The position numbers and the translations under genes are program-made. Below are positions 15,811-24,886 of a stretch of DNA of 64,000 bases, piece after piece (the stretch's first letter is position 1; each line of letters begins with the position of its first letter). This stretch comes from Mixta intestinalis (GTDB lineage Bacteria > Pseudomonadota > Gammaproteobacteria > Enterobacterales > Enterobacteriaceae): positions 3,162,001 to 3,226,000 of the forward strand of contig NZ_CP028271.1 of NCBI RefSeq assembly GCF_009914055.1, given 5' to 3'. The notes below the pieces were generated by a model, which worked only from the letters and a program-made list of their open reading frames with translations, had not been told where the DNA came from and made no database searches.

Positions 15811-17352
15811 CTAACTATCCAGACCCTTACTAAAACCTTTTGAGAAACTCGCACCTCCCATTTTTGCAAGATTTCCCGCGTTTTCTGCGGATTGACTAGC
15901 TTTACTGGTTCCATCTTTCAATGATCCCGTAATTGCGATACCAATATTCACTCCGGCCCACGATAGCGCGCCAACCCACACGGCAGGTAATACAGTAAAC
16001 ATTGACCCCATAACCAGATTCATAATCAGATCATCTGACGTATTCTGAAATCCCATCATATTGAAGCGAGTATGTGTATTAGAGCTATAGAGAGCCGTCA
16101 ACATCCAGCTATCGAGCCAACGGGCTAATTCCCACCAGAATGTCAGGAAGTTGATAGCAAAAATGACAAACGTCAGGGTGATCGCCGTCTTGAATTCATA
16201 AGCTGCAAAGGCAAGGATCAATGGTACCATAATATAAATAGCCATCAGCAGAACGGCTTGCACCATCGGTAATGCCTGACGCATCGCGTCCAGAGCCGGA
16301 AAAGCGCCCAGCGAGGCGACAGAAGCGCCTGCTGTGCCGGCAATACGAGTGAGCACGTTCTGCTCCGTCAAATCCGCATTACCACCATAGCCGTTATAAA
16401 CCTCACCGCCATGTGATACCGTCAGGTTCGCCGGGCTGACCAGCCGGCGTATAACTTCCTCCTGATAATTTATCTGGCTGCTGCCAATCATTTTCATTGC
16501 GGCAGATAATCGTAGCCAGTAGCTATCATCAACCTGCTTCATCACCCTGGCCTTCAGGCCAGTGTCTGCTGCAGACCACCACTCAGAACAGTAGGGGTAT
16601 CCCCCATTACCGGTATTCGGCCGGCCGCTGTCACGGGCATCATTCCAGGAGAACATCCCCCGCGGCAATTTCGACTGCAGCGTGGTATAGTCTCCCTTCA
16701 GAAAGGTATTACTGCCTATCCAACTGAGATCTGACAGAACCGCTTTATCCTTTGTCTGCCCTTGGTCACGCCGTTTCCACTGATAAAGTGCTAATGAATA
16801 GCAGTCGTTGGTGAAATCCTGCAGCTCGTCGGCCAGCGCGCGGTTCTCAATGAACGTCCGTTGAACCTCAAAACGCAATTGCCTTAGATCCGGCCGACAC
16901 GGAATGCTGGCCACTGCCGCCTGGGTCACCCCTTTGGAAATTTTGTGAACTAACACCCACCAAACCGGTGCAGCAGCGAACTCGTTGTTCATACTGGAAA
17001 TAATATTGCTGTAACCACTTTCACCCGGTGCTTTTGGTGTCCAGGTACCACAGATTTTTGCCCGGGTTCTATCAAATTCCAGCGTGGTCAGGCTTACCTG
17101 AATCAGTGGTACACAGCAGGCGATAATTACAAAGAAAGCCCCATAAAGCGCATTCTCGATGCGGGGCAGTGACAGCATGCCTTTGTTACCTTCATCCTCT
17201 CCTTCTTCGCGAACCTTCAACCAGATACCTACAATTTTAAAGGCCAGAGGTAACGCAAACAGTCCAGTACTGATAAGAACATCCCAGAGACCGTTATTAA
17301 CCAGCCAGCCCAGTAGGGTCAGGAAATACTCCAGATAGCTGTTCGTTGTCAT
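15811..17352 (-). CDS. traG: TraG N-terminal-like conjugation membrane protein
   Basis: 513 residues, last gene of the T4SS operon. Several membrane segments near the N-terminus (LTLLGWLVNNGLWDVLISTGLFALPL; IENALYGAFFVIIACCVPLIQ) and a second cluster about residues 360-470 (VQAVLLMAIYIMVPLILAF). The soluble loop between them is periplasmic by pattern. TraG_N proteins stabilise mating pairs. Start 17352 overlaps the upstream stop (ATGA), indicating translational coupling; longer in-frame extension has no RBS. Confidence 0.88.
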   Translation of the reverse strand: MTTNSYLEYFLTLLGWLVNNGLWDVLISTGLFALPLAFKIVGIWLKVREEGEDEGNKGMLSLPRIENALYGAFFVIIACCVPLIQVSLTTLEFDRTRAKICGTWTPKAPGESGYSNIISSMNNEFAAAPVWWVLVHKISKGVTQAAVASIPCRPDLRQLRFEVQRTFIENRALADELQDFTNDCYSLALYQWKRRDQGQTKDKAVLSDLSWIGSNTFLKGDYTTLQSKLPRGMFSWNDARDSGRPNTGNGGYPYCSEWWSAADTGLKARVMKQVDDSYWLRLSAAMKMIGSSQINYQEEVIRRLVSPANLTVSHGGEVYNGYGGNADLTEQNVLTRIAGTAGASVASLGAFPALDAMRQALPMVQAVLLMAIYIMVPLILAFAAYEFKTAITLTFVIFAINFLTFWWELARWLDSWMLTALYSSNTHTRFNMMGFQNTSDDLIMNLVMGSMFTVLPAVWVGALSWAGVNIGIAITGSLKDGTSKASQSAENAGNLAKMGGASFSKGFSKGLDS

Positions 17353-17696
17353 AGAGCCCCCATGCCGGAAAAAATGGAGTACTCGCAGACAAGAAAGAAC
17401 AATATACTGACGCTGGCAATGCGCAGCAGTGGCCGACGATATTCCGGACGAAAACCCGGTGCATGCCAGATTTTCCACAGCCCCCATCCGACAGCGCAGT
17501 AAAGCATCAGACGCCATGCCAGCCAGCCATAGCGAGTCTCATGCATCCAGTTCTTAACCGTGGCCATGCCTTCAGGACCCAGATCGGCCAGCCAGAGACC
17601 GCCCTCCAGGGCCATCAGCAGGGCCAGCAGGAAGAGTCCTCCGACTTTCAGGCTCCTGCCTGTTTTGCGCAGCAGGCTGCGATGATTATTATTCAT
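17349..17696 (-). CDS. Small T4SS-operon membrane protein
   Basis: 115 residues. ATG 17696 has GGAGG 8 bp upstream. Hydrophobic segments VGGLFLLALLMALEGGLWLADL, WRLMLYCAVGWGLWKIW and RIASVSILFFLVCEYSIF suggest three membrane helices. It occupies the place of small conserved membrane proteins between the PFL_4711 and TraG genes in GI-type ICEs. Specific function unknown. Confidence 0.75.
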   Translation of the reverse strand: MNNNHRSLLRKTGRSLKVGGLFLLALLMALEGGLWLADLGPEGMATVKNWMHETRYGWLAWRLMLYCAVGWGLWKIWHAPGFRPEYRRPLLRIASVSILFFLVCEYSIFSGMGAL

Positions 17697-17709
17697 GCAA
17701 TCGCCTCCC

Positions 17710-19170
17710 TTATTTCGTATCAGGGGTTTCGAGTTTCTGGAAGCGGCTGTCAGCATTATCCGTCTGCTGAATCATTGGGTTTGTACCGATACGTTGATTG
17801 TCCCGCTCGATGATGGTCAGTACCGAGTTCCTCGCCAACTCTCGCTTCAGGTCCATTTCATTCTTCAACGCCATGATTTCGCGATCGAGTGCATCAATTC
17901 GGCGAGCACCTTCTTCCAGTGCGATAGGTTGATCCTGAGCATTTGGTTCACTCATACCTGTTGTCAGCATCCGGCGCATCAACAGAGCGGTTTCTACCGT
18001 ATCAGACATGGCCAGCTCACTGGCGAGACGAACTGTCAGTGCAGTATTATCCGGGTCACGTTGCAACGCCTTAATAACGTTGGCCGTTACCGGCAGCCCA
18101 CCCGTTTTCAACTTCGCCAGTTCAGTAGCCGTGGGTTTTACGGTACCATTAACCAGTTTCACCAGTTGCTCTATATTGTTCTTTGTGGCGTCTTCCAGCA
18201 TCGGAGAAAATCCTGTACCAGCAACGGAAATACCAGGCTGATCGTCGGTATCTCCACTGGTGCACTGCGACGCATTGCTGCAGGTGCGCATTGAGCGATC
18301 ACCAAGAACTTTCACCACAGCTTGTGCAGCTTCTTCAGCATTACTGAACTTACTGCAGGCACCACCGTTACAACTGGTGCCACTAACGGTTTCTGAACTT
18401 AATACGTTGAGGCTATTCATCATGTTGTAACCTGCAGATGCCAAATCATAGGTCGGCCGGATAGCCTTCTGCCCTTTTCCTCCTCTTATCTGACCACCAA
18501 TCCATTTTTTGCCAGCGGTTCCATCTGCATTCTGATATTTTTGGTCTGCACGTATTGCGTCCGTTTCTCCGCTATTGACGAGCGATTTATACTCTTCAGC
18601 GATAGCTGCCTGGCTCCACTTGCTGGTATCACTGAAATCCATCATTTTCTTCGCCATGTTCTGACAGTTCAGTTGCGCTTTATCGAATGACACGTTCGCC
18701 TGCAGGACACCGTTGGTCAGCATGTCATACAGCCCCGGGTTCGCCCGCTGGATCAGCATCGCCGGCAGGCTGACCACCGCGCCAGTAGCCCCCTGAATAA
18801 CGTCGCCCATCAGGTTTTTAAAGCCATCGGTTACGCCGTTTAACTGGTTGCCAATGGTGGTTTTGAGGTCAAAGTTGCCGCACATCAGGTCACTGCTCCA
18901 CCCCACATCCAGCCCCAGTTTTTTCATATTGCTGCGCGTCGCCGGCTGCGATATCACCGACCCACCGCCCAGGGTATAAAACAGCTTGTCGGATACCGCG
19001 CCGTCCACAGATTTGCCATAGCCAAACGCACTGTCATTCACCTGCGGCAGAGAAATTGCCTGAGCAGGGGATATCGCTGAGATCAGCATCATTATCAAAG
19101 CAGGCAGGCATGCAAGAGCAATCCCAGTCAGAATAGTAAATAAAGTATTAATTAATTTATCGATGTTCAT
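17710..19170 (-). CDS. ICE T4SS protein, PFL_4711 family (TIGR03755)
   Basis: 486 residues with an N-terminal signal or anchor (FTILTGIALACLPALIMMLISAISPAQA). Paired cysteines (DLMCGNF, LNCQNM, GTSCNGGACS, RTCSNASQCTSG) point to a disulfide-bonded periplasmic protein. Sequence and position after the TraU-like gene fit TIGR03755, the TraH-like component of GI-type systems required for pilus or mating-pair assembly in related elements. Confidence 0.85.
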   Translation of the reverse strand: MNIDKLINTLFTILTGIALACLPALIMMLISAISPAQAISLPQVNDSAFGYGKSVDGAVSDKLFYTLGGGSVISQPATRSNMKKLGLDVGWSSDLMCGNFDLKTTIGNQLNGVTDGFKNLMGDVIQGATGAVVSLPAMLIQRANPGLYDMLTNGVLQANVSFDKAQLNCQNMAKKMMDFSDTSKWSQAAIAEEYKSLVNSGETDAIRADQKYQNADGTAGKKWIGGQIRGGKGQKAIRPTYDLASAGYNMMNSLNVLSSETVSGTSCNGGACSKFSNAEEAAQAVVKVLGDRSMRTCSNASQCTSGDTDDQPGISVAGTGFSPMLEDATKNNIEQLVKLVNGTVKPTATELAKLKTGGLPVTANVIKALQRDPDNTALTVRLASELAMSDTVETALLMRRMLTTGMSEPNAQDQPIALEEGARRIDALDREIMALKNEMDLKRELARNSVLTIIERDNQRIGTNPMIQQTDNADSRFQKLETPDTK

Positions 19171-19188
19171 TACCTTAACCTCTTCTTA

Positions 19189-20181
19189 TCAAATATCAGT
19201 ACTGCTCAGGAATTTCTGGCCCTGGCGCTTACAGCAGCTGTACGGCTGCCACAGAGCAAAGGCCGCATTGTTGTCGCTGGCGGCGGTATGGCTGCCATCA
19301 GGAAATACCGCACAGCTCTGGCTCAGCTGCGGCACCAGTCGCTGCCACTTATGGTTTTTTGTGCCGGTATTTTCTGTTACCGGGTCCGGCGGCCAGTAAC
19401 CATCCTGCTTATGGCCCTGCAGCACCTGATAGACATGGGGCTGACCGGCGCGGGTGATAATGTCAGCCACCCGTTGGGCGACCAGTGCAGAGGCTTTATC
19501 ATCATCGGTCTGGCTGACAAACCCTGAGCGCGGATAGACGTTGCCCCACATATTGCCGGCAACCTGGTTGCCTATTTCCCTCAGGCCAGGAACCAGTGCC
19601 TCGGGATACAGCGATTCAGGCACGCCTGTTCTCCAGGCAACAGAATCCAGTGTGCTGAGGAAATACGGCATCAAGGGAGTGGCGGCGCTGTCGCAGGAGT
19701 AACCGGAAATGCTGCCACCGATAATGGAGGTAGAGGGATGTCCGATGGCGTCTGCGTACTTGAAACGGATGCTGGAATGGCGCTGCCCCGGGTTCTTCAT
19801 ATCCGCCGGATTCGCACCGCCGGCAGAGACTCCGGACAGGCCGCTGGTGATGGCATTCTCCAGCCCTCCGGATGCCTGGCTGACAAAAGCCATTTCAGCC
19901 CAGGGATTACCACCCGGAGCCACATAGGTGGACACTACTGCTTCAGGGATATAGTGGGTAACTTTTACGGACGTTTTGACGGTACAACCAAACGGCGTAC
20001 AGAACAGCCAGTAGCAGATACCGCTCACCCGCCAACTAATACAGTCCTGAGAAACGGCACTGGCCACTATCTGTGCTGTATTTAACGCGGCAAATGCTGC
20101 AGGTATTGATGCAGTGACCAGAACGGCGGCGACAGCGGCAGAGCAAAGCGTTTTCCTGAGCCGGGAAGGGGGGTGATTCAC
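19189..20181 (-). CDS. ICE T4SS protein, PFL_4710 family (TIGR03756, TraU-like)
   Basis: 330 residues with signal peptide (AAVAAVLVTASIPAAFA). The mature part begins with CISWRVSGICYWLFCTPFGC, a Cys-rich TraU-like motif, and has further Cys near the C-terminus (QSCAVF, PYSCCKRQGQ). It is periplasmic, likely dependent on disulfide formation; a thioredoxin-like family member is encoded next door. The start overlaps the preceding stop by 4 bp. Confidence 0.88.
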   Translation of the reverse strand: MNHPPSRLRKTLCSAAVAAVLVTASIPAAFAALNTAQIVASAVSQDCISWRVSGICYWLFCTPFGCTVKTSVKVTHYIPEAVVSTYVAPGGNPWAEMAFVSQASGGLENAITSGLSGVSAGGANPADMKNPGQRHSSIRFKYADAIGHPSTSIIGGSISGYSCDSAATPLMPYFLSTLDSVAWRTGVPESLYPEALVPGLREIGNQVAGNMWGNVYPRSGFVSQTDDDKASALVAQRVADIITRAGQPHVYQVLQGHKQDGYWPPDPVTENTGTKNHKWQRLVPQLSQSCAVFPDGSHTAASDNNAAFALWQPYSCCKRQGQKFLSSTDI

Positions 20182-20579
20182 TGTCCACCTCCTGCCTGCT
20201 GACGCAGCTCTGTAGCCCGTACCACATCGGTAGTGCCGTAAACTACATCCCGATCGTTAAAAACGACAGCGGGCACCTTGCGGATGCCGAGTTCCCGTGC
20301 ATGCACTACCTGGCGATATGCCGTGACCAACTGCTGCTGTTTTTGTTGCCACTGGGGGGAGGACATCACCTGTTTTGCCTGCAATGTTGCCAGCTCCGGG
20401 TCAGCCGAAAGCTGACCAAACATTTTCAACTGCAGGCGCTCAGGCTCATCCAGCAAAACAACTACGACATCCGGGGAAAGATTTTCAGGTAAATGCTGGC
20501 TGTCGGTATAAAGCACCGTGCCCGCCAGCACCGTCGTCGGCAGAAGCGCCGACAGAAAGATAAAATGACGTAATTTCAT
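20178..20579 (-). CDS. ICE T4SS protein, PFL_4709 family (TIGR03757)
   Basis: 133 residues: signal peptide ending VLAG, then TVLYTDSQHLPENL and the TrbC/TraW-type segment ELGIRKVPAVVFNDRDVVYGTTDV, which resembles the cis-Pro side of a thioredoxin fold although no CxxC is present. Known as a periplasmic pilus-assembly component in GI-type ICEs. Translationally coupled to the TraU-like gene. Confidence 0.87.
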   Translation of the reverse strand: MKLRHFIFLSALLPTTVLAGTVLYTDSQHLPENLSPDVVVVLLDEPERLQLKMFGQLSADPELATLQAKQVMSSPQWQQKQQQLVTAYRQVVHARELGIRKVPAVVFNDRDVVYGTTDVVRATELRQQAGGGQ

Positions 20580-20814
20580 TGAGAGACTCCATCAGACCAA
20601 ATCGCCTGACAGCGTGCTCCCCGGCTTTCAGGAAAGCTGCAATAAACTAAAAATCCGTGGATAAAAGTTAATTCATTAACGCTGTTAAAGTTGATATCGT
20701 CCCAATACCCATCTAGTAAATACGGGTATTAACTCTAACGAGTTGTTTAACAGAGAGATAACAAGAAAAAACGTACAACAACGTGGTCTGATAACACGAC
20801 AAGAGGACATTTTA
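20580..20814. promoter_or_regulatory. Divergent intergenic region with inverted repeats
   Basis: Separates the minus-strand PFL_4709 gene from a plus-strand secreted-protein gene. It contains AATACCC/GGGTATT (20703-20733) and AACTC-TAAC-GAGTT (20731-20744), overlapping inverted repeats that could be operators or a 5' UTR hairpin for the plus-strand gene. Confidence 0.5.
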
Positions 20815-21090
20815 ATGAAGTTAAAAAAATATCTGTTTGCAATGGGTTGCCTGCTTATTGCAGGACCATCACTGGCGGGACAGGCCCATGTATGCCACTC
20901 CCAGCCAGTTACAAACACAGCAGCCAACGCTGCTTTGACAGATAAAACGGTATTCAACTGTGGCGAAAATCTTTCCGGCACGATTCCAGAACTGGCCAGC
21001 AAAGGCTGGAAGATCGTACAGCAAACCGATCAAGCAGACATGTCAAATCCTGCCAGAACTTACGCACAATTGATTATTCAAAAAGACTGA
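20815..21090 (+). CDS. Small secreted periplasmic protein, opposite strand within the T4SS locus
   Basis: 91 residues with a clear signal peptide (KKYLFAMGCLLIAGPSLAG) and a mature part of about 70 residues holding two cysteines (HVCHSQP, FNCGENL), likely a disulfide. GAGG lies 8 bp before the ATG. It has its own upstream inverted repeats and a downstream terminator, so it is transcribed independently of the conjugation operon it interrupts. Family not recognised; a role in entry exclusion or pilus regulation would be a guess. Confidence 0.7.
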   Translation: MKLKKYLFAMGCLLIAGPSLAGQAHVCHSQPVTNTAANAALTDKTVFNCGENLSGTIPELASKGWKIVQQTDQADMSNPARTYAQLIIQKD

Positions 21091-21136
21091 TAAAACGAGT
21101 CAAACAGCAGATCGGCTTCTTTCATCTGTTATGTTA

Positions 21137-21166
21137 AAGGCCGGAAAGTGGTACCTCTCCGGCCTT
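21137..21166 (+). terminator. Terminator after the secreted-protein gene
   Basis: AAGGCCGGA/TCCGGCCTT, 9-bp perfect stem around GGTACC, flanked by A/T-rich bases. It also faces the 3' end of the minus-strand 129-aa gene. Confidence 0.7.
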
Positions 21167-21235
21167 AGTTACGTTTCCATTATCAGTTCAAAAGCTGAAG
21201 CAGATTTCGGCTCAGTTCTCTTACGCCGCCCTCTC

Positions 21236-21625
21236 TTAATGCACTACCACACCATTCAACCACAGCACCAGATAGAGCATATCGGCCGTATCCGTCACGG
21301 TGATATACCAGCGGGGATGCTCATATTCCTCATCCGTTGGCCAGCTTTCCTGGCCGCTGACGTTGATAAGGATATTTACCGTCCTGCGCAGCCTTCCTTC
21401 AACTGTTACGGCCACGCAGCTGCTTAACCCGACCCGATGGGGATGGCAGATAACCGTTACCGGATCTGCAAGCCTTTGCCGAATATACCTATTTAATTTA
21501 CGAAGGTTCGCCTGTGTTTCTGCCGATATGCGTGGTTCACTCTGTAATGGCAGTGTAAAAACGTTATGCGGCTGATCCTCTGTAAAAATGAACGCCTGTG
21601 GAGTCGGATATCTGAGAGTTAACAT
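21236..21625 (-). CDS. Conserved ICE protein downstream of traC (129 aa)
   Basis: ATG 21625 has AAGGAG 6 bp upstream and overlaps the end of traC by 7 bp, so it is coupled to it. The protein is soluble, with YPTPQAFIFTEDQPHNVFTLPL, NLRKLNRYIRQRLADPVTVICHP-like and RWYITVTDTADMLYLVLWLNG segments. I do not recognise a domain. The operon position is conserved-looking but function is unknown. Confidence 0.7.
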   Translation of the reverse strand: MLTLRYPTPQAFIFTEDQPHNVFTLPLQSEPRISAETQANLRKLNRYIRQRLADPVTVICHPHRVGLSSCVAVTVEGRLRRTVNILINVSGQESWPTDEEYEHPRWYITVTDTADMLYLVLWLNGVVVH

Positions 21626-24465
21626 GCTGCGCTCCTTTCTGCACCACCGCAATCGAGACCGCGCAACCGGTCAAGCTTGCGCGCCACCCATTTAGCCGCT
21701 TCCAGCTCACTGCAATTATGCTCCCGCATCAGCTTCCGGCGTTCTGCCTTCTCGTCTTTCTCTGTCATACCCAAGGCAAGGTAAAGGCTCGGCGGCACCG
21801 CCCGGAATAGCGCCTCAATGCGTTTGGCCAGCACCACCCCTTCCGTATAGCAGCCGGATAGTTTACGGGCCGACAGCAGCACCGCCTCCTGTTCAGGTGT
21901 AAGTGCACGGAATCTGCTGATATCTTTCACCTCTTCTGGTGGCATAGTGAGGCAAATCCACCACTCCGCCATATTCAGCATTTTCTCGGCAATATCCGGG
22001 TAGTCCTTCAGGTTCTGGGTGGCCAGCCACAACCAGGCACCCAGCTTACGCCACATCTTGACCACTTTTGTCATGTACGGCGACAGCAACGGGTTGACGG
22101 TCACGATGTGTGCCTCATCAACAGCAAACACGATATCGCGGCCGAGATACTGGTCACGCTCCGCGATGTTATTAATCATGTTGGTCATCGAGACCATGGT
22201 CAGCGCCATCTGCGCTTCGTAACCCTCACGGGCCAGGTGCCCCAGGTCAATCAGCGTCACATCCGCTTCCGGCCACAGCTCGCCTTCACGGTTAAACAGC
22301 TCCGCCTCAAAGCTGCCGGGCTGGGTGAACATGCCCAGCGCCTCCGCCATCTCCGCGGCCTTCGCCCGGCGCTGCGCATTACGAACGGTACCTCCCTCCT
22401 CGCCTTCACTGGCCGCAATGGCGTTCAGTGCCGCCTGTAAATCAGAGGGCAGCATCTGCCGGTTTTCGTTGTAAGATGTGTGTGCGGCCATCAGCAGTGC
22501 TTCACGGATCATCGCGCGATCGGCGCGTTTCAGGTCAGCCTCTTCTTTCGGATCGCCGCCGGTGATCATCATACGGGCCGAGATTTCCATCTCGCCCAGG
22601 ATATCCCGCTTGTCTTCATTTTCCTCGCCAGTATCGTCATCAATGTCCGGCAGGTCCGCTTCATCCACGGCAACCGCAATCCCTTCCTCAACCAGCCGGT
22701 GCGCATCCGCGAACGGCGGCAGACTGACGCCGCTGCCGGGTTTGATACTGATTTTATTAACCGTCAGGCCCAGACTTTCAAAATAGTCAGCCTGCAGGCC
22801 AAAGGAGTTGCCGGCTTCGGCGATAAACAGGCGCGGGCGGTGAACCGCCATTACCTGCGAAAACATGGTGCACAGCGTGGCGGATTTGCCGGCGCCGGTC
22901 GGGCCGAACAGCAGCAGGTGTGCGTTCTGTGTCCGGTCCTGCCGGTTGAGCGGGTCAAAGGTCAGGATATCCCCGCCACGGTTGAAGAAGCTCAGCCCCG
23001 GATTGCCGGTGCCGGTTTCACGGCCGGTCACCGGCAGCAGGCCGGCAATGTGCTGTACCCAGGTCAGGCGGGTGTACCAGTGTTTTTTGTCGGTATCCGG
23101 ATCGAAGCACATCGGTAATGCACGCAGCCACGCATTAAGCGGCCCCACCTCGAACTCCGGGCGAACCGGCTGCAAGCCGGCGCCCAGCAGCACGGTGGTC
23201 AAATCAAGCCGCTTACGTTTCAGGCTCTCCGGATCATCGCCACGCAGCAGAAACGTGATGCCGGCCCGGTACAGCTTGTGACGATTCCCCAGGTACTCCT
23301 TCACCGTATTCACGTCCTGACGAACGCGGCCGGATTCAGTATTTTCCCCTATCGCGTTTTTGGCCAGCCGGTTAAACGTCTCTTCCAGACGGTCCTGGGG
23401 CTGAACAACAACGGTCATGCACATCATCGTCCCTGCCGGGAACATATCCATCAGGGCGTTGATTTTCTTCTCACCCCGCGGCATTTCCCCTGTGATCGCT
23501 CCCGGTACCGGCGGCGTGCGCAGCCGCTCAACCGGCACCGCACAGTGGGGTTTGTTATCGATCCACCACACACCATTCTCCGGGTCGGAAACCGGCGGCG
23601 TGAACCACAGCGTTTCCGCAAAATCATTACGCACCGGCATTTCCCCGTCCGGTGCATCCCCGGGGACCACATAGGCCGCCTGACGATACAGGGTGGTTTT
23701 ATCAACCCAGTCCGGTGCCGGATTAAACAGGCGCAGCAGCCAGCTGTGCACCTGCAGGCCGTTCTGGCGGGAGCAGCGGATACCGGTACCGCCCAGCGCA
23801 CTGACCACCCGCTCACAGGCCTGATTGAGCATGGCCACCGGCGGCATCGGGTCACGGGCAGCGGATTTTCCGAGCCAGCGGTACACAACCATTCGGGTGC
23901 GGCGCTGTTGCCCCCGCCACGGCTGACCGGTGACTATCGCGTCGGTAAACAGCCCCTGTGGCTGTGAGATACTGCGGATATGCCGTTCCATCTCGCCCAG
24001 CCAGGCCTCCGTAAAGGCGGTGCGCTGCGCATGCGGCTTCACATAGCTGCGCAGATGATCGAGATACGCATCCGCATCCTCCTCGTCCTGGCAGAAAAAT
24101 TGCACCACCCAGGGATTTTCGTCATATTCGTCAAAGCTGTCCTGCAGCGCATCCTCCACCGTATCGCGTATCTGTTCCAGGCGTTCATCGGTACGCCCTT
24201 CGGTGGCCACCGGCGTGACATCGTAGACGGCGCCCACGGAGACGCCATCATCGAGCAGCAGACACTGCTCCTCGTCCAGAAACTCCACCCAGGGCAGAAA
24301 ATCAATGATGGAGGGGTTGGCATGATAAACCCGGGTTTCATCCTGGTGGGTCATGCACCCCGGGCGCGTCAGCGGCTCACGGCCATTGATGGCGAGCCTG
24401 GATTCGGATTCACCGGCAGTGGCTTCAGCCCGGGGCAAAGACGTTTTTTTAAACAGCGAAAACAT
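21619..24465 (-). CDS. traC: TraC/VirB4-type conjugation ATPase (TIGR03744, PFL_4706 family)
   Basis: 948 residues, full length for the family. N-terminal VirB4-like domain (FLPWVEFLDEEQCLLLDDGVSVGAVY), then the RecA-like ATPase with Walker A LLFGPTGAGKSATLC near residue 475, an acidic insert (EADLPDIDDDTGEENED), Walker B DIVFAVDEAHIVTVNP and ATQNLKDYPD. It energises pilus biogenesis and substrate transfer at the inner membrane. The start overlaps the stop of the lipoprotein gene. Confidence 0.96.
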   Translation of the reverse strand: MFSLFKKTSLPRAEATAGESESRLAINGREPLTRPGCMTHQDETRVYHANPSIIDFLPWVEFLDEEQCLLLDDGVSVGAVYDVTPVATEGRTDERLEQIRDTVEDALQDSFDEYDENPWVVQFFCQDEEDADAYLDHLRSYVKPHAQRTAFTEAWLGEMERHIRSISQPQGLFTDAIVTGQPWRGQQRRTRMVVYRWLGKSAARDPMPPVAMLNQACERVVSALGGTGIRCSRQNGLQVHSWLLRLFNPAPDWVDKTTLYRQAAYVVPGDAPDGEMPVRNDFAETLWFTPPVSDPENGVWWIDNKPHCAVPVERLRTPPVPGAITGEMPRGEKKINALMDMFPAGTMMCMTVVVQPQDRLEETFNRLAKNAIGENTESGRVRQDVNTVKEYLGNRHKLYRAGITFLLRGDDPESLKRKRLDLTTVLLGAGLQPVRPEFEVGPLNAWLRALPMCFDPDTDKKHWYTRLTWVQHIAGLLPVTGRETGTGNPGLSFFNRGGDILTFDPLNRQDRTQNAHLLLFGPTGAGKSATLCTMFSQVMAVHRPRLFIAEAGNSFGLQADYFESLGLTVNKISIKPGSGVSLPPFADAHRLVEEGIAVAVDEADLPDIDDDTGEENEDKRDILGEMEISARMMITGGDPKEEADLKRADRAMIREALLMAAHTSYNENRQMLPSDLQAALNAIAASEGEEGGTVRNAQRRAKAAEMAEALGMFTQPGSFEAELFNREGELWPEADVTLIDLGHLAREGYEAQMALTMVSMTNMINNIAERDQYLGRDIVFAVDEAHIVTVNPLLSPYMTKVVKMWRKLGAWLWLATQNLKDYPDIAEKMLNMAEWWICLTMPPEEVKDISRFRALTPEQEAVLLSARKLSGCYTEGVVLAKRIEALFRAVPPSLYLALGMTEKDEKAERRKLMREHNCSELEAAKWVARKLDRLRGLDCGGAERSAAC

Positions 24466-24875
24466 TACAGGGCCTCCGTACGTTCACCAGGCATCGCATA
24501 CTGCGTCTGACTGTAAAACGGAAACACCGTGCTGTATCCTGGAACCGGCGTGTTGCCGCCGGCCAGGTGAGGATACAGGTACATCACCATATCGGGGTTC
24601 GGCAGACGCGGGAACTGCTGCGTGATTTCTGTCTCCTGAGTGCGACTGTAACTGCGATCGTCCTGTGCAGCCGCCTGATGTTCACTATCGGTCAACGGCC
24701 GGTGCAGGGATTCCCGTGCAGCCGCCTGACGGGCGGTACTTCCTCCGCCGTCAGCACCGTTCCACAGCTCCAGCATGGAATGGTCTCCGGCGGGCAGCAT
24801 CTCTTCTTTCGTCGTCGAACAACCGCTGACCAGCAGCGCTCCTGTGAATACCATAATGATCGGTTTCAGATTCAT
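24465..24875 (-). CDS. T4SS lipoprotein, PFL_4707 family (TIGR03751)
   Basis: 136 residues. Signal peptide with lipobox LVSGC, then the family segment MLPAGDHSMLELWNGADGG and a conserved C-terminal LPNPDMVMYLYPHLAG. TraV/VirB7-like, expected to anchor the outer-membrane core of the secretion channel. It ends in overlap with traC. Confidence 0.88.
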   Translation of the reverse strand: MNLKPIIMVFTGALLVSGCSTTKEEMLPAGDHSMLELWNGADGGGSTARQAAARESLHRPLTDSEHQAAAQDDRSYSRTQETEITQQFPRLPNPDMVMYLYPHLAGGNTPVPGYSTVFPFYSQTQYAMPGERTEAL

Positions 24876-24886
24876 TTGTTTCCTCT

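Noticed and set aside
22478..24510. Long plus-strand ORFs antisense to traC
   Set aside because: Shadow frames of a GC-rich, clearly conserved ATPase gene; no RBS or recognisable product.
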